The notes: generated from the letters alone by a model not told the origin. A stretch of 64,000 nt of DNA from Acidimicrobiales bacterium (GCA_018401565.1 JAGYKS010000029.1:1-64000), one strand, 5' to 3'; counted from the stretch's first letter, positions 8,672 through 17,591 are shown. Made by a program: numbers and translations.

Positions 8672-11399
8672 TGCTGCGCCGTCTGACGGCGTGACGTTCA
8701 CCCTCGATCGTTTCCAGCTCGAAGCTCTCGCCGCTGTCGATGCCGGTCAGTCCGTGCTGGTGGCAGCGCCAACGGGCTCGGGCAAGACGGTGGTGGCCGA
8801 GCACGCTGTGGATCAGGCACTGAGCACCGGTACCAAGGCGTTCTACACGACCCCGATCAAGGCCCTGTCGAACCAGAAGTTTCACGATCTGGTGCGTCGC
8901 CACGGCGTCGACAACGTTGGGTTGCTGACCGGGGACAACGCCGTCAACGCCGACGCGCCGGTGGTGGTCATGACCACCGAAGTCCTGCGCAACATGCTGT
9001 ACGCCAGGTCGCCTGCGCTCCGCGGGCTGCGGTGGGTCATTCTCGACGAGGTCCACTATCTCCAGGACGCCTACCGGGGCCCCACGTGGGAAGAAGTCAT
9101 CATCCACCTCCCGCCGGAGGTGTCACTTGTCTGCCTGTCGGCAACGGTGTCCAACGCCGAGGAGTTGGCGCAATGGCTGCGCACCGTGCGGGGTCCGACG
9201 GCGATGGTTCTTGAGACCACCCGACCCGTGGAACTGACCCACGTGTTCGCAGTGGACGATCGCTACGCCGAACGAATGACGGTGTTGCCGACCCTTGTGG
9301 ACGGTCGTCCCAACCGTGACGGAGAGCGTTTCGACCGCAATCCCAGCAAGTCGGCTGGGGGAGGAGGCCGTCCACGTCGCCGCTACGCCCCACCCTCGAG
9401 GGTCGAGGTGGTGGAGTGGATGGCGGCGTCAGACATGCTGCCGGCAATCAACTTCATTTTCAGCCGGGCAGGGTGTGACGACGCCGTGCGGTCCTGTGTC
9501 GACGCCGGGCTTCGCCTCGCCAGCTCGCAACATCGGGCCCGCATCGACGCCATTGCCGACCATCACCTGCGAGGCCTCAGTGACGCTGACCTCGCCACTC
9601 TTGGCCATGATCGATGGCGGGCGGCGCTGCACGCCGGTGTGGCCGCCCACCACGCCGGAATGGTGCCGCCGTTCAAGGAAGCGGTGGAAGCCTGTTTTTC
9701 CCAGGGGTTGATTCCGGTGGTGTTCGCCACCGAGACCCTGGCGCTGGGGATCAACATGCCGGCACGGACCGTGGTCATCGAGAAGCTGACGAAGTTCACC
9801 GGTGAACGACACGAGTTCCTCACTCCGGGACAGTTCACCCAGCTCACCGGACGGGCCGGACGCAGGGGGATCGACCCGGTCGGCAACGCCCTGGTGCTGT
9901 GGTCACCGTTCGTCTCGTTCGGCGAAGTGGCCGGGTTGGTGTCGTCTCGCAGCTTCCCCCTCACCAGCGCCTTCCGCCCCACGTACAACATGGCGGCAAA
10001 TCTGGTTCGGCGGTACCAGCCTGAGCGGGCCCATCATCTGTTGGGCCTGTCGTTCGCCCAGTACCAGGCCGATCGTGGGGTGGTGGCCCTCGAGCAGAGT
10101 CTCGCCACGCGGCGTCAGGAGCGGCAGGCGCTGCTCGACACCCTGAGCTGCGACCCCGCCCAGCTGGCGGACTACGTGGCCTTGGCCGACGCGGTCACCA
10201 CCGCCGGTACCCGGGCCCGTCGGGCCGGGGTCGACCAGGTCCGAACGGCGTTGGCGGCGCTACGGCCCGGTGACGTCATCACGATGGGCGGCACCACATC
10301 AGGCGGGCTGGCTGCGGTGTTGTCGGTGGCCCATCGCAAGGGGGGAGGGGTTCGGGTGCGGGTCATCGGAGCCACACGACGGGTGCTCCTCATCGGCGAA
10401 CAGGACCTTGACGCCCCGCCGGCGGTGGTCAACCGCATCACGCTGCCGGTGCCGTTCACTCCGCGGTCCACCGCCTTCCAGCGTGACGTTGCGGCCGCTC
10501 TTCATGCGCTGCCCGCTACTGAGCGGTCCGTGCAGCCCGATGACCCCGAGGTCGCACCTGACGCTGATGCCCTGGCGCTGGCCCAGCACGAGCTGGCCGA
10601 CTGGCCCGGGCTGGACGCTGATCTCAAGGTGTGGCGCCGGGTGCGGCGGGTTGACCAGTCCATCGCTGACCTGTCACGCCAGGTGGCATCACGAAGTGGA
10701 TCGTTGCGGCGTCGGTTCGATCTGGTGCTCGGGCTGCTCGAACGGTGGGACCATGTGCGGGACTGGTCGCTGACAGAGCGCGGCCAGCAGCTGGTGTCGG
10801 TGTTCCACGAGTGTGACCTGCTCATTGTGGAGGCACTCAGCGACGGCTTGTTCGATGGTCTCGATGCCGCTGAGGTGGCAGCGCTCACCTCCACGTTCAT
10901 CTACGAGCACCGCTCACCGGGTCCTGCGCCGGCACCATGGTTTCCCCCGGGTCCGTTGCGGTCGCGCTGGGAACGTCTCGACAAGCTGGCAAGTGCCCTG
11001 GTGGCCGATGAACGGCGCAGCGGGCTCACCCCCACCCGGCGGCCTGATCCCGGGTTTATTGCCGTGGCCCACGCCTGGGCCAGCGGTGGTGACCTCGACG
11101 AGGTGCTCGAGGACGAGAATCTCACCGCCGGCGACTTCGTTCGCACCATGAAGGTCCTGCTCGACCTGCTCGGGCAGGTGGCGCGCGTCGCCACTGATCC
11201 GACCACCTCGCTGGCAGCCGAGCAGGCCGCCGATGTGAGCCTGCGAGGACTGGTGGCGGCATCGTCGCTGGTTGATCTGTCCGATGATGCGCCCGTTGAT
11301 GATGCGCCCGTTGACGATGCGCCCGTTGATGACGGCACCGGCGTGGGTGCTGGTGTCGGCCCCCAACCCGCCGACGACCATGACGATCCGCAAGGGTGA
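8637..11399 (+). CDS. helY: HelY-type DEAD/DEAH RNA helicase (Ski2/Mtr4-like)
   Basis: Superfamily 2 helicase of the Ski2/Mtr4 class. In mycobacteria the homologue (HelY) also lies downstream of tatC. Motifs in order: Walker A APTGSGKT (44-51), TTPIKALSNQKF, DEVHYLQD, SAT, then HHAGMVPPFKEAVE and FATETLALGINMPARTVV in the second RecA domain, followed by QLTGRAGRRG. The C-terminal half holds the helical ratchet region. The last 25 residues are acidic with a threefold DDAPV repeat coded by 15-bp units. 920 residues, intact. GTG start at 8637 overlaps tatC; nearby GTG 8649 is an alternative. Confidence 0.93.
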   Translation: MPQRVTLNNFPDAAPSDGVTFTLDRFQLEALAAVDAGQSVLVAAPTGSGKTVVAEHAVDQALSTGTKAFYTTPIKALSNQKFHDLVRRHGVDNVGLLTGDNAVNADAPVVVMTTEVLRNMLYARSPALRGLRWVILDEVHYLQDAYRGPTWEEVIIHLPPEVSLVCLSATVSNAEELAQWLRTVRGPTAMVLETTRPVELTHVFAVDDRYAERMTVLPTLVDGRPNRDGERFDRNPSKSAGGGGRPRRRYAPPSRVEVVEWMAASDMLPAINFIFSRAGCDDAVRSCVDAGLRLASSQHRARIDAIADHHLRGLSDADLATLGHDRWRAALHAGVAAHHAGMVPPFKEAVEACFSQGLIPVVFATETLALGINMPARTVVIEKLTKFTGERHEFLTPGQFTQLTGRAGRRGIDPVGNALVLWSPFVSFGEVAGLVSSRSFPLTSAFRPTYNMAANLVRRYQPERAHHLLGLSFAQYQADRGVVALEQSLATRRQERQALLDTLSCDPAQLADYVALADAVTTAGTRARRAGVDQVRTALAALRPGDVITMGGTTSGGLAAVLSVAHRKGGGVRVRVIGATRRVLLIGEQDLDAPPAVVNRITLPVPFTPRSTAFQRDVAAALHALPATERSVQPDDPEVAPDADALALAQHELADWPGLDADLKVWRRVRRVDQSIADLSRQVASRSGSLRRRFDLVLGLLERWDHVRDWSLTERGQQLVSVFHECDLLIVEALSDGLFDGLDAAEVAALTSTFIYEHRSPGPAPAPWFPPGPLRSRWERLDKLASALVADERRSGLTPTRRPDPGFIAVAHAWASGGDLDEVLEDENLTAGDFVRTMKVLLDLLGQVARVATDPTTSLAAEQAADVSLRGLVAASSLVDLSDDAPVDDAPVDDAPVDDGTGVGAGVGPQPADDHDDPQG
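11279..11334 (+). repeat. 15-bp coding tandem repeat in the HelY tail
   Basis: GATGATGCGCCCGTT repeats three times with one base difference, then degenerates. It encodes DDAPV repeats at the C-terminus. Confidence 0.8.
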
Positions 11400-11991
11400 A
11401 CCGTGGGGACAACCCGGCGTATTGCCGGAGGGGTCCCCGGTTGTCGACAGCGACGCCGGTCTGCGTGCACTCGTGGAGACCGCCCGTCGCGCCGGGGCAC
11501 CGTTGCCGATGGTCGGGTTGCTCGGCGGTGACCTGTGTCGCACCGTGGGGGGTCCGGGCGATCCGGCCAGGCTTGTGGGCGGGGGAGTGGTGCTGCCCAT
11601 CGACGTTGTGCGTGCTGACATCGACGGCGTCGCTTACTGGTTCTGCGCCCATCTCGTCGCCCGCCGAAGCTGGCTGTTCGGCAGGGCGGTAGTGGTGATG
11701 AATGCCCAGTGGATGGGCTCATGGGATCTCGGCCCGCGGGCCCACCCCAACGATGGTCTGGCCGACCTCACCGACGGCACCCTTCCCGTGGGAGACCGGC
11801 TCGAAGCCCGACGGCGGGCACATTCGGGGACCCATGTTCCCCATCCTTCGTTGACCGTGGCCCGCAGGTCTCGCCACGAGCTCACCTTCGATCCGCCACT
11901 CGATATCTGGCTTGACGGTGAGCGGGTTGTTCGTCGGGCGCGTTCGGTGGTGGTGTCGGTCGAACCCGACGCCACCAGCGTGGTCGTGTGA
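11380..11991 (+). CDS. Uncharacterised protein resembling the C-terminal domain of diacylglycerol kinases
   Basis: 203 residues from ATG 11380 (MTIRKGEPWGQPGVL), which overlaps the helY end by 20 bp. It contains LVGLLGGDLCRTVGGPGDP-like segments, a VLPIDVVRADIDG stretch, NAQWMGSWDLGPRAHPNDG and a C-terminal LDGERVVRRARSVVVSVEPDA. The last two blocks recall the beta-sandwich C-terminal half of YegS/DAGK lipid kinases. No catalytic GGDGT domain is present, so it is not a full kinase. Translational coupling to helY suggests a linked role. The family assignment is tentative. Confidence 0.65.
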   Translation: MTIRKGEPWGQPGVLPEGSPVVDSDAGLRALVETARRAGAPLPMVGLLGGDLCRTVGGPGDPARLVGGGVVLPIDVVRADIDGVAYWFCAHLVARRSWLFGRAVVVMNAQWMGSWDLGPRAHPNDGLADLTDGTLPVGDRLEARRRAHSGTHVPHPSLTVARRSRHELTFDPPLDIWLDGERVVRRARSVVVSVEPDATSVVV

Positions 11992-11997
11992 GACCGG

Positions 11998-12003
11998 TAG
12001 CCT
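11998..12003 (+). promoter_or_regulatory. -10 element of the M20 gene
   Basis: CGGTAGCCT context; TAGCCT ends 7 nt before ATG 12011 and supports that start. Confidence 0.55.
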
Positions 12004-12010
12004 GACTGCC

Positions 12011-13327
12011 ATGCCCGATCTCTCCACAAGCCTGTCCAGCGGGTCCGACGCCGAGCCCAACGGCGCTGCCGAACTCGATGCCCTCAAACGCCGACTGTGC
12101 GACGAGGTCGATGCCCGGGCAGCCACGCTGGTGGAGGTGTCGCACGCCTTGCACGCCCATCCCGAACTTGGGTTCGCCGAGACCTTCGCCCACGACCTGT
12201 TGACCGGAACCATCGCCGCCGAAGGGCTGGAGGTGCAGCGCTCGGCCTACGGCCTGGCCACCGCCTTTGCCTGCGATGCCGGCGACACCGGGCCGATCGT
12301 GGCCGTGCTGTGCGAGTACGACGCCCTCCCGGGCCTGGGCCACGCCTGTGGCCACAATGTCATTGCCGCTGCCGGTCTGGGAGCGGGGCTGGCCGCAGCG
12401 GCGGTCGCTGGCGACGTTGGCGGCAGGATTCGCATCCTGGGCACGCCCGCAGAGGAGGGCGGTGGGGGCAAGGTCTACATGCTCGACGCCGGTGCCTTCG
12501 ATGGTTGTGACGCAGCGATGATGGTCCATCCGGCAGAGGCCGACCTGACCGAGATCCACGCCATCGCCGTCCAACAGGTGGTGGCCACCTACCGCGGGGT
12601 CGCAGCCCATGCCGCTGCTGCTCCCCATGAAGGCCGCAATGCCCTGGATGCCGCAGTGCTGGGATACGTGAACGTCGCTGCGCTTCGCCAGCACATACGA
12701 GATGACGAGCGCCTTCACGGGGTGTTCACCAATGGTGGCGACAAGCCCAACATCGTGCCGTCGCGGGCCTCCACCCACTGGTACGTGCGGGCTGGCGACA
12801 TGACGCGCCTGGACGCACTGCGGTCCCGGGTCGAGACCTGCCTGCGGGCCGGAGCCGACGCTGCCGGCTGCGGTGTGGAACTGGAGTGGCTGGATCCGGC
12901 GTTCGCCAATCTGGTGAGCAACGATCCGCTGGTGGACCTGTACGTCGCCAACGCCCGTCGGCTTGGGCGTCACCCCCAGGTGCCCACGGCGGCCACGGCG
13001 GTGACCGGAAGCACCGACATGGGCAACGTGAGCCATGCCGTTGCGTCCATCCACCCCATGATCGCTGTGTCGCCCCCCGGGGTGTTCATCCATACCCCGG
13101 AGTTCGCCACCCATGCCGGAGGGCCCGGCGGCGACCAGGCGGTGATCGACGGGGCCAAGGCCATGGCCATGACCGTCGCCGATCTGTGGTGCAATCCCGA
13201 AGCGCGCCACGACGTGCTGCATCACTTCGCTGCCAGGAATGAGTCCCACGCCATGAGGGTCGTATTTGACCTGCTCAGGCGCCATCCGCGGCCAACCGCA
13301 TCGCGCCACCTACGCTCCCGGCCGTGA
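12011..13327 (+). CDS. M20 family metal-dependent amidohydrolase (AbgB/aminobenzoyl-glutamate hydrolase-like)
   Basis: Zinc-dependent amidohydrolase of the M20D type. It hydrolyses an N-acyl or amide bond; homologues cleave p-aminobenzoyl-glutamate or N-acyl amino acids. Metal and catalytic blocks are present: HPELGFAE, YDALPGLGHACGHN (HACGH), GTPAEEGGGGK (EE), and later a dimerisation domain around YRGVAAHAAAAPHEGRNALDA. GSTDMGNVSH and TPEFATHAGGPGGDQAV complete the peptidase domain. 438 residues, intact. ATG chosen with the upstream -10. The last four bases overlap the next gene. Exact substrate unknown. Confidence 0.88.
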   Translation: MPDLSTSLSSGSDAEPNGAAELDALKRRLCDEVDARAATLVEVSHALHAHPELGFAETFAHDLLTGTIAAEGLEVQRSAYGLATAFACDAGDTGPIVAVLCEYDALPGLGHACGHNVIAAAGLGAGLAAAAVAGDVGGRIRILGTPAEEGGGGKVYMLDAGAFDGCDAAMMVHPAEADLTEIHAIAVQQVVATYRGVAAHAAAAPHEGRNALDAAVLGYVNVAALRQHIRDDERLHGVFTNGGDKPNIVPSRASTHWYVRAGDMTRLDALRSRVETCLRAGADAAGCGVELEWLDPAFANLVSNDPLVDLYVANARRLGRHPQVPTAATAVTGSTDMGNVSHAVASIHPMIAVSPPGVFIHTPEFATHAGGPGGDQAVIDGAKAMAMTVADLWCNPEARHDVLHHFAARNESHAMRVVFDLLRRHPRPTASRHLRSRP

Positions 13328-14967
13328 CCGTGTACGTCGCTGAAGAGTTCACGCCGACCGAGGCGGACGTTCTCAGGCGCTACTTCACCAACCTTGATTC
13401 ACCGGTGTTCGCACTGGTGAACCTGCCTGAGGTGGTGAAGGGTGCCCTGTTCGCCCGCTACTCGCGATCGTCCAAGAGTCTGCGCCGCCTGTTCCTCGAT
13501 GAGTTCGTGGCTGAACTCGACGTTTCCGGCGATGTCAGCATCGACGCAACCATCGGGTTGCGCCGGGCCGAGGAGCTCTATGACCGTGTGTTCTTCGAGT
13601 ACGGAGACGACTCGGTGGCCCAACTCGGTGGGGTCCATCTGGCCTGTGAGCAGGCGTCCAACGTCCTGACCAAGGTGCTGGAGTGGGGTCGGCTGATGTC
13701 GTACCTCGAGCAGTCCACCAGGTACATCCCCTACGACACGCGCATCGGTGGTCGGTACCGGTACTACCGGGACCCCGAGGTGCTGCAATCGTCGCTGGGT
13801 ACCCGCTACGTCGGCGACATGGACCGGCTGTTCGACAGCTACGGCCAACTGGTGCCCCAAATGAGCGACTTCTTTCGTGAGGCCTTCCCCAAGGGTCCTG
13901 GCGATTCAGACTTCGTGCATCGTCAGGCCATCCGGGCCAAGGCCTTTGACACCCTGCGTGGCATCCTTCCGGCGGCGTCGCTGTCGAACGTCGGTATTTA
14001 TGGAACGGGCCAGGGGTACGAGGCGCTGCTGCTGCGCATGCGCTCGCATTGGCTTCCTGAGGCCAGGGCCTACGCCGACTTGATGCTCACTGAGCTGCGC
14101 AAGGTGATCCCGTCGTTTCTCAAGCGGGTGGATCTGCCCGATCGGGGCGTGGCGTGGAGCGGCTATCTGGCCGATACCCGTGACGCCACCGCCGAGCTGG
14201 CCGTCGAACTGCTCGGGTCAATGGCGTCGGCAGGAGCTGGGTCAGGCCTGTCCATGGTGGCCGGTGACGACTCGGGGGCCGCTGACGTCTCCCTGGTCGA
14301 TTTCGATCCCGACGCCGAGATCAAAATGGTGGCGGCGATGCTCTACCCCCATAGCCACCTCAGCGAGACCGACATCGAACAGCAGGTTCGTGCGATGTCC
14401 ACCGACGATCGACTCCGGGTGGTCCACGCCTACGTCGGCGACCGCTCCAATCGGCGGCACAAGCCTGGCCGTGCCCTTGAGCGGTGTTCTTACCGTTTCG
14501 ATGTGCTGGCCGACTACGGGGCGTTTCGTGACCTGCAGCGCCATCGGATGCTCACCGTGGACTGGCAGCAGCTCAGTCCCCGGCACGGCTACGTACGCCC
14601 GGCAGCCATTGACGTGGCCGGATGTGCTGCGGGCTTCGACGAGGCCATGGAGCGTTCGGCGATGCTTCACGACGCCATGGTGGGGGAGTTTCCCCATCAG
14701 GCTCCCTACGCCGTGTCATTCGGCTACCGGGTGCGCTTTTCCATGCAGATGAACGCACGCGAGGCCATGCATCTCATCGAACTGCGCACCACCCCCCAGG
14801 GTCATGCCGCCTACCGGCGTGTGGCCCAGGAGATGCACCGGCTCATTGCCGACCAGGCCGGTCACCACGCCGTGGCTGAGATGATGCGTTTCGTCGACCT
14901 CAGTCCCGACCCAGGCCTCGAACGACTCGATGCAGAACGACGCGCCGAACAGCGGCGCAACCAATGA
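13324..14967 (+). CDS. Double-domain ThyX-like protein (flavin-dependent thymidylate synthase family)
   Basis: 547 residues, about twice the usual ThyX length (220-250), containing two ThyX-like halves. The signature RHRxxSxNExSxRY is split. The first half has WGRLMSYLEQSTRY (121-134), which keeps the S, E, S, R and Y positions but lacks RH and N. The second half keeps RHR (406-408, in DLQRHRMLTVDW), but the rest is altered (QQLSPRHGY). Each half therefore carries only part of the known active site. Whether it makes dTMP or does other flavin chemistry is unknown; no other thymidylate synthase is in the window. It overlaps the M20 gene by four bases (GTGA). Intact frame. Confidence 0.8.
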   Translation: MTVYVAEEFTPTEADVLRRYFTNLDSPVFALVNLPEVVKGALFARYSRSSKSLRRLFLDEFVAELDVSGDVSIDATIGLRRAEELYDRVFFEYGDDSVAQLGGVHLACEQASNVLTKVLEWGRLMSYLEQSTRYIPYDTRIGGRYRYYRDPEVLQSSLGTRYVGDMDRLFDSYGQLVPQMSDFFREAFPKGPGDSDFVHRQAIRAKAFDTLRGILPAASLSNVGIYGTGQGYEALLLRMRSHWLPEARAYADLMLTELRKVIPSFLKRVDLPDRGVAWSGYLADTRDATAELAVELLGSMASAGAGSGLSMVAGDDSGAADVSLVDFDPDAEIKMVAAMLYPHSHLSETDIEQQVRAMSTDDRLRVVHAYVGDRSNRRHKPGRALERCSYRFDVLADYGAFRDLQRHRMLTVDWQQLSPRHGYVRPAAIDVAGCAAGFDEAMERSAMLHDAMVGEFPHQAPYAVSFGYRVRFSMQMNAREAMHLIELRTTPQGHAAYRRVAQEMHRLIADQAGHHAVAEMMRFVDLSPDPGLERLDAERRAEQRRNQ

Positions 14968-14976
14968 TCTGACCCT

Positions 14977-15007
14977 ACCCACCAACCCGCTGGACTGCCG
15001 GGTGGGT
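14977..15007 (+). terminator. Possible hairpin terminator after the ThyX-like gene
   Basis: ACCCACC (14977-14983) and GGTGGGT (15001-15007) form a 7-bp stem with a 17-nt loop, ten bases after the stop. There is no T run. Confidence 0.4.
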
Positions 15008-15065
15008 GATGGCCGCCGTATGTGGCTATCCTCCGCCCCGATCGCACACCCCCTCATGAGGAACG

Positions 15066-15587
15066 ATGGCTGAAGAACCTGACATTGAAGAAGAGTTCGA
15101 CGACGAGGCCCTGGAAGTCGAAGTCGAGGTCGAACTCGACGACGAGTTGGTCGACGAACTGGACGACGAATTCGAAGACGACGTGGTTGTCGTGGTCGAA
15201 GACGACGTTGAAGACGACGCTGAGGACGACGTTGTGGCTGACGACGCCCCGGTCAAGGGTGCCCGCAAGGGCGATGACGACGACGATGACGAGGAGGTCG
15301 CCGACTCCGATGACGTCGAGGCCGACCTCAGCGCCATCCTCAAGGATCGCATCGCCGCCGCTGACGACGAGGACGAAGAAGAAGAGGTGGAGCAGGTCGA
15401 CACACGCACCACCGCCGAGGCTGTCGATGGGGTGACTCCCCGACGCGCCAACGAGTTCATGTGCACCGGGTGCTTCCTGTTGGTCAATCGGGTGCAGTTC
15501 GGACCCCTTGAGGCACTGGAATGCCCCATCGGTGAGGCTGACTGTCCTGCCATTACAAAGATCCGCAAGGAATCCCGCAAGAAGTAG
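15066..15587 (+). CDS. Acidic DUF4193-like protein with C-terminal zinc-binding Cys motif
   Basis: 173 residues. The first ~110 are almost all Asp, Glu and Val, so strongly acidic and probably disordered. The conserved part is C-terminal: PRRANEFMCTGCFLLVNRVQF, then ECPIGEADCPAI. The four Cys in CxxC...C...C order suggest a zinc ribbon. This resembles actinobacterial DUF4193 proteins, which have an acidic stretch followed by EFTC..CF. ATG at 15066 with GAGGAACG just upstream. The next gene starts inside its stop codon. Function unknown. Confidence 0.72.
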   Translation: MAEEPDIEEEFDDEALEVEVEVELDDELVDELDDEFEDDVVVVVEDDVEDDAEDDVVADDAPVKGARKGDDDDDDEEVADSDDVEADLSAILKDRIAAADDEDEEEEVEQVDTRTTAEAVDGVTPRRANEFMCTGCFLLVNRVQFGPLEALECPIGEADCPAITKIRKESRKK

Positions 15588-16246
15588 TGGCTGGTCCGGC
15601 TGTGGGCGATGATGGAGACATGGATGTGAATGACCACGCTGGCCAGGACCCCGACACAGGGTCATCCCCTGCAGAGGGAGATGCGGTGGCAGAGGAGGCA
15701 CCCAGCGGTCCTCCATCGGTGGTTGAGACGGTCCTGTACGGCCCTCTGGGGCTGGTGCTGGAGGCTCGTAACCTGATGCCCCGTCTGGTGCAGCGGGGCC
15801 GCAATGAGGTGGCCACGGCCAAGATGGTTGGTCAGTTCGCTGTGCGCAAGGGGACCGAGGAACTGGCCGCCGGTGCGCTGGTGGGTCAGGAGAAGTTGCT
15901 CGGTGTGCTTCGGGGGACCCGGCTGTTCGGTGCAGGTGGGGCCGGACCAACGGCGCCTTCGTCAACGCAAGCGACCCAGTCCGACGGTGGTGACGTTGCA
16001 GCATCGCCGCCGTCGCCCTCCCGGGTGAGCGCGCACGCCGCTGAGCAGGCTGTCGGGATCGATCCGTCTGACCTCGCCATCGTGGGGTACGACCTGCTGT
16101 CGGCGTCGCAGGTGGTGCCGCGTCTGGAGGGCCTCACCGCCTCCGAACTGGAGTTGGTCGCTCGCTACGAGGCTGGCACCCGAGGACGCAAGACGATTCT
16201 GGCCAAGGTTTCCCAGCTTCAGGCTGAGATGTCGCCCGGCCAATGA
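15587..16246 (+). CDS. Hypothetical helical protein with a DUF8129-like C-terminus
   Basis: 219 residues. GTG start overlaps the preceding stop by one base. The N-terminal ~40 residues are disordered. A helical region (ETVLYGPLGLVLEARNLMP, AKMVGQFAVRKGTEELAAGAL) follows, then a Ser/Pro/Thr linker. The C-terminal 55 residues, with YDLLSASQVVPRLEGLTASE and YEAGTRGRKTIL, look like the short helical module found at the ends of several actinobacterial proteins (DUF8129-type, from memory). No membrane helix is evident. Coupled to the GNAT gene downstream. Confidence 0.65.
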   Translation: MAGPAVGDDGDMDVNDHAGQDPDTGSSPAEGDAVAEEAPSGPPSVVETVLYGPLGLVLEARNLMPRLVQRGRNEVATAKMVGQFAVRKGTEELAAGALVGQEKLLGVLRGTRLFGAGGAGPTAPSSTQATQSDGGDVAASPPSPSRVSAHAAEQAVGIDPSDLAIVGYDLLSASQVVPRLEGLTASELELVARYEAGTRGRKTILAKVSQLQAEMSPGQ

Positions 16247-16734
16247 GCGGGGTACCTGCGGAGGTAGCCCGCCCCGCAGTCGGCACCGACCTGGCGCGTC
16301 TGGTGGCGCTGGCCGTTGAGGCGGTGGACGAGCAGCGCGACGCCCGGGGCGGCGCTGTGTGGTCCCGGACTCTGGCCCGTCGTGATCCGGCTGCATCGCT
16401 GGTCGAGGCGATGGCCGATCCGGACCAGGTGGTGGTGACCGGTCTGCTTGATGACACCATCGTGGGTTACGCAGTGCTTCGCATCGCACGGCTCGACGAC
16501 GGCGGGCTGTTGGCGGTGGTGGACGATCTCTACGTGGAGCCCGAGGCGCGCGGCGTCGGACTGGGCGAAGCGATCATGGACCTGCTGGTGGCCCATGCCA
16601 CCGAGCGGGGATGTTTCGGCATCGACGCCCTCGCCCTGCCGGGCAATCGCGCCACCAAGAACTTCTTCGAGACGTTCGGGCTGACCGCCCGGGCACTGGT
16701 GGTGCACCGTCCCCTGGGACCGGTGGGGGACTGA
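16243..16734 (+). CDS. GNAT-family N-acetyltransferase
   Basis: 163 residues. The acetyl-CoA binding motif A is visible as VVDDLYVEPEARGVGLGEAIMDLL (Q/RxxGxG/A type, RGVGLG). ALALPGNRATKNFFETFG resembles motif B, where an Asn and a Tyr/Phe contact the acyl donor. It starts at ATG 16243 and overlaps the previous gene by four bases, the last of a coupled three-gene run with the DUF4193-like protein. The acceptor substrate is unknown. Confidence 0.85.
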   Translation: MSGVPAEVARPAVGTDLARLVALAVEAVDEQRDARGGAVWSRTLARRDPAASLVEAMADPDQVVVTGLLDDTIVGYAVLRIARLDDGGLLAVVDDLYVEPEARGVGLGEAIMDLLVAHATERGCFGIDALALPGNRATKNFFETFGLTARALVVHRPLGPVGD

Positions 16735-16817
16735 CCGTCCCCAACACATGAGTGTCGGACCGCCGGATGACCGGGGATTCGGGCGTGCCGCCGTTACGGC
16801 CCGCACAGCAGCTGGGG

Positions 16818-17579
16818 TCAGCGGCCCTTCCATTGCGGTTCGCGCTTTTCGATGAAGGCGGTGAGGCCCTCGCTGAAGTCCTCACTGCCGGCCAGCGCAA
16901 TCATGGCCTCGCCGGACTTGGCGATGCCGGTGGCGTCGTCGACATCCTTGAGGTCCCGCATCAGCTCTAGGGTCTTTTGCACTGCCAGGGGCGCACTCGC
17001 ACTGATGCGGGCGGCCAGGGCAAGGGCGGCGTCCAGAGCCGAACCGGGATCGGCCAGTTCATTGACCAGGCCCAGGTCGTAGGCACGCTGGGCGCTGATG
17101 GGGTCACCGGTGATCCCCATCTCCACTGCGACGTTCTTGGGCAGCACACGCGGCAGGCGGAACACGCCACCGGCGGCGGCAACCAGGTTGCGCTTGACCT
17201 CGGGGATGCCGAAGCGGGACTCACGTGAAGCCACAACCAGATCGCACGACAGCACGATCTCGAGGCCGCCAGCCAGGGCGGGGCCTTCCACAGCCACGAT
17301 GAGGGGCTTGGAACGCTCACGGGTCACGATGCCGGCGAACCCGCCCTTGCGGGTCATCATCTCGCCAGCCTTGCCGGCGTTGATGAGCTTGAGGTCGGCG
17401 CCAGCACAGAAGAACTCAGTGGTGCCGGTGAGGACGCCCACCCACAACTCGGGGTTGGACTCGAGTTCGTCAATGCCTGCCTCGATGCCCTCGGCAACGG
17501 CGCCGTTGACGGCGTTGCGGGCCTCGGGCCGGTCGATCCTCATGACTGCGACATTTCCCTGAATTTCGTGTTCGACCAT
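16818..17579 (-). CDS. Enoyl-CoA hydratase/isomerase family protein (crotonase)
   Basis: 253 residues, the normal crotonase size. Oxyanion-hole blocks are TEFFCAGADLKLI and GPALAGGLEIVLSCDLVVAS. The residue after GIPEVKRNLVAAAGG lies where the catalytic Glu of hydratases occurs; here GIPEVK provides a Glu, but at the other usual position the sequence is AAAGG rather than GDGG, so a hydratase activity is likely but not certain. It ends in RKREPQWKGR-like residues (IEKREPQWKGR) common in this family. Divergent from the HAD gene with a 62-bp gap. Confidence 0.88.
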   Translation of the reverse strand: MVEHEIQGNVAVMRIDRPEARNAVNGAVAEGIEAGIDELESNPELWVGVLTGTTEFFCAGADLKLINAGKAGEMMTRKGGFAGIVTRERSKPLIVAVEGPALAGGLEIVLSCDLVVASRESRFGIPEVKRNLVAAAGGVFRLPRVLPKNVAVEMGITGDPISAQRAYDLGLVNELADPGSALDAALALAARISASAPLAVQKTLELMRDLKDVDDATGIAKSGEAMIALAGSEDFSEGLTAFIEKREPQWKGR

Positions 17580-17585
17580 GCCCAG

Positions 17586-17591
17586 ATCCTA
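17586..17591 (-). promoter_or_regulatory. -10 element of the crotonase gene
   Basis: Reverse-strand TAGGAT, 6 nt before ATG 17579. Confidence 0.55.

Noticed and set aside
11882-13309. Long reverse-strand open frame (475 codons) opposite the M20 gene
   Set aside because: It is the antisense shadow of a conserved gene in high-G+C DNA. Its protein has no recognisable motifs.
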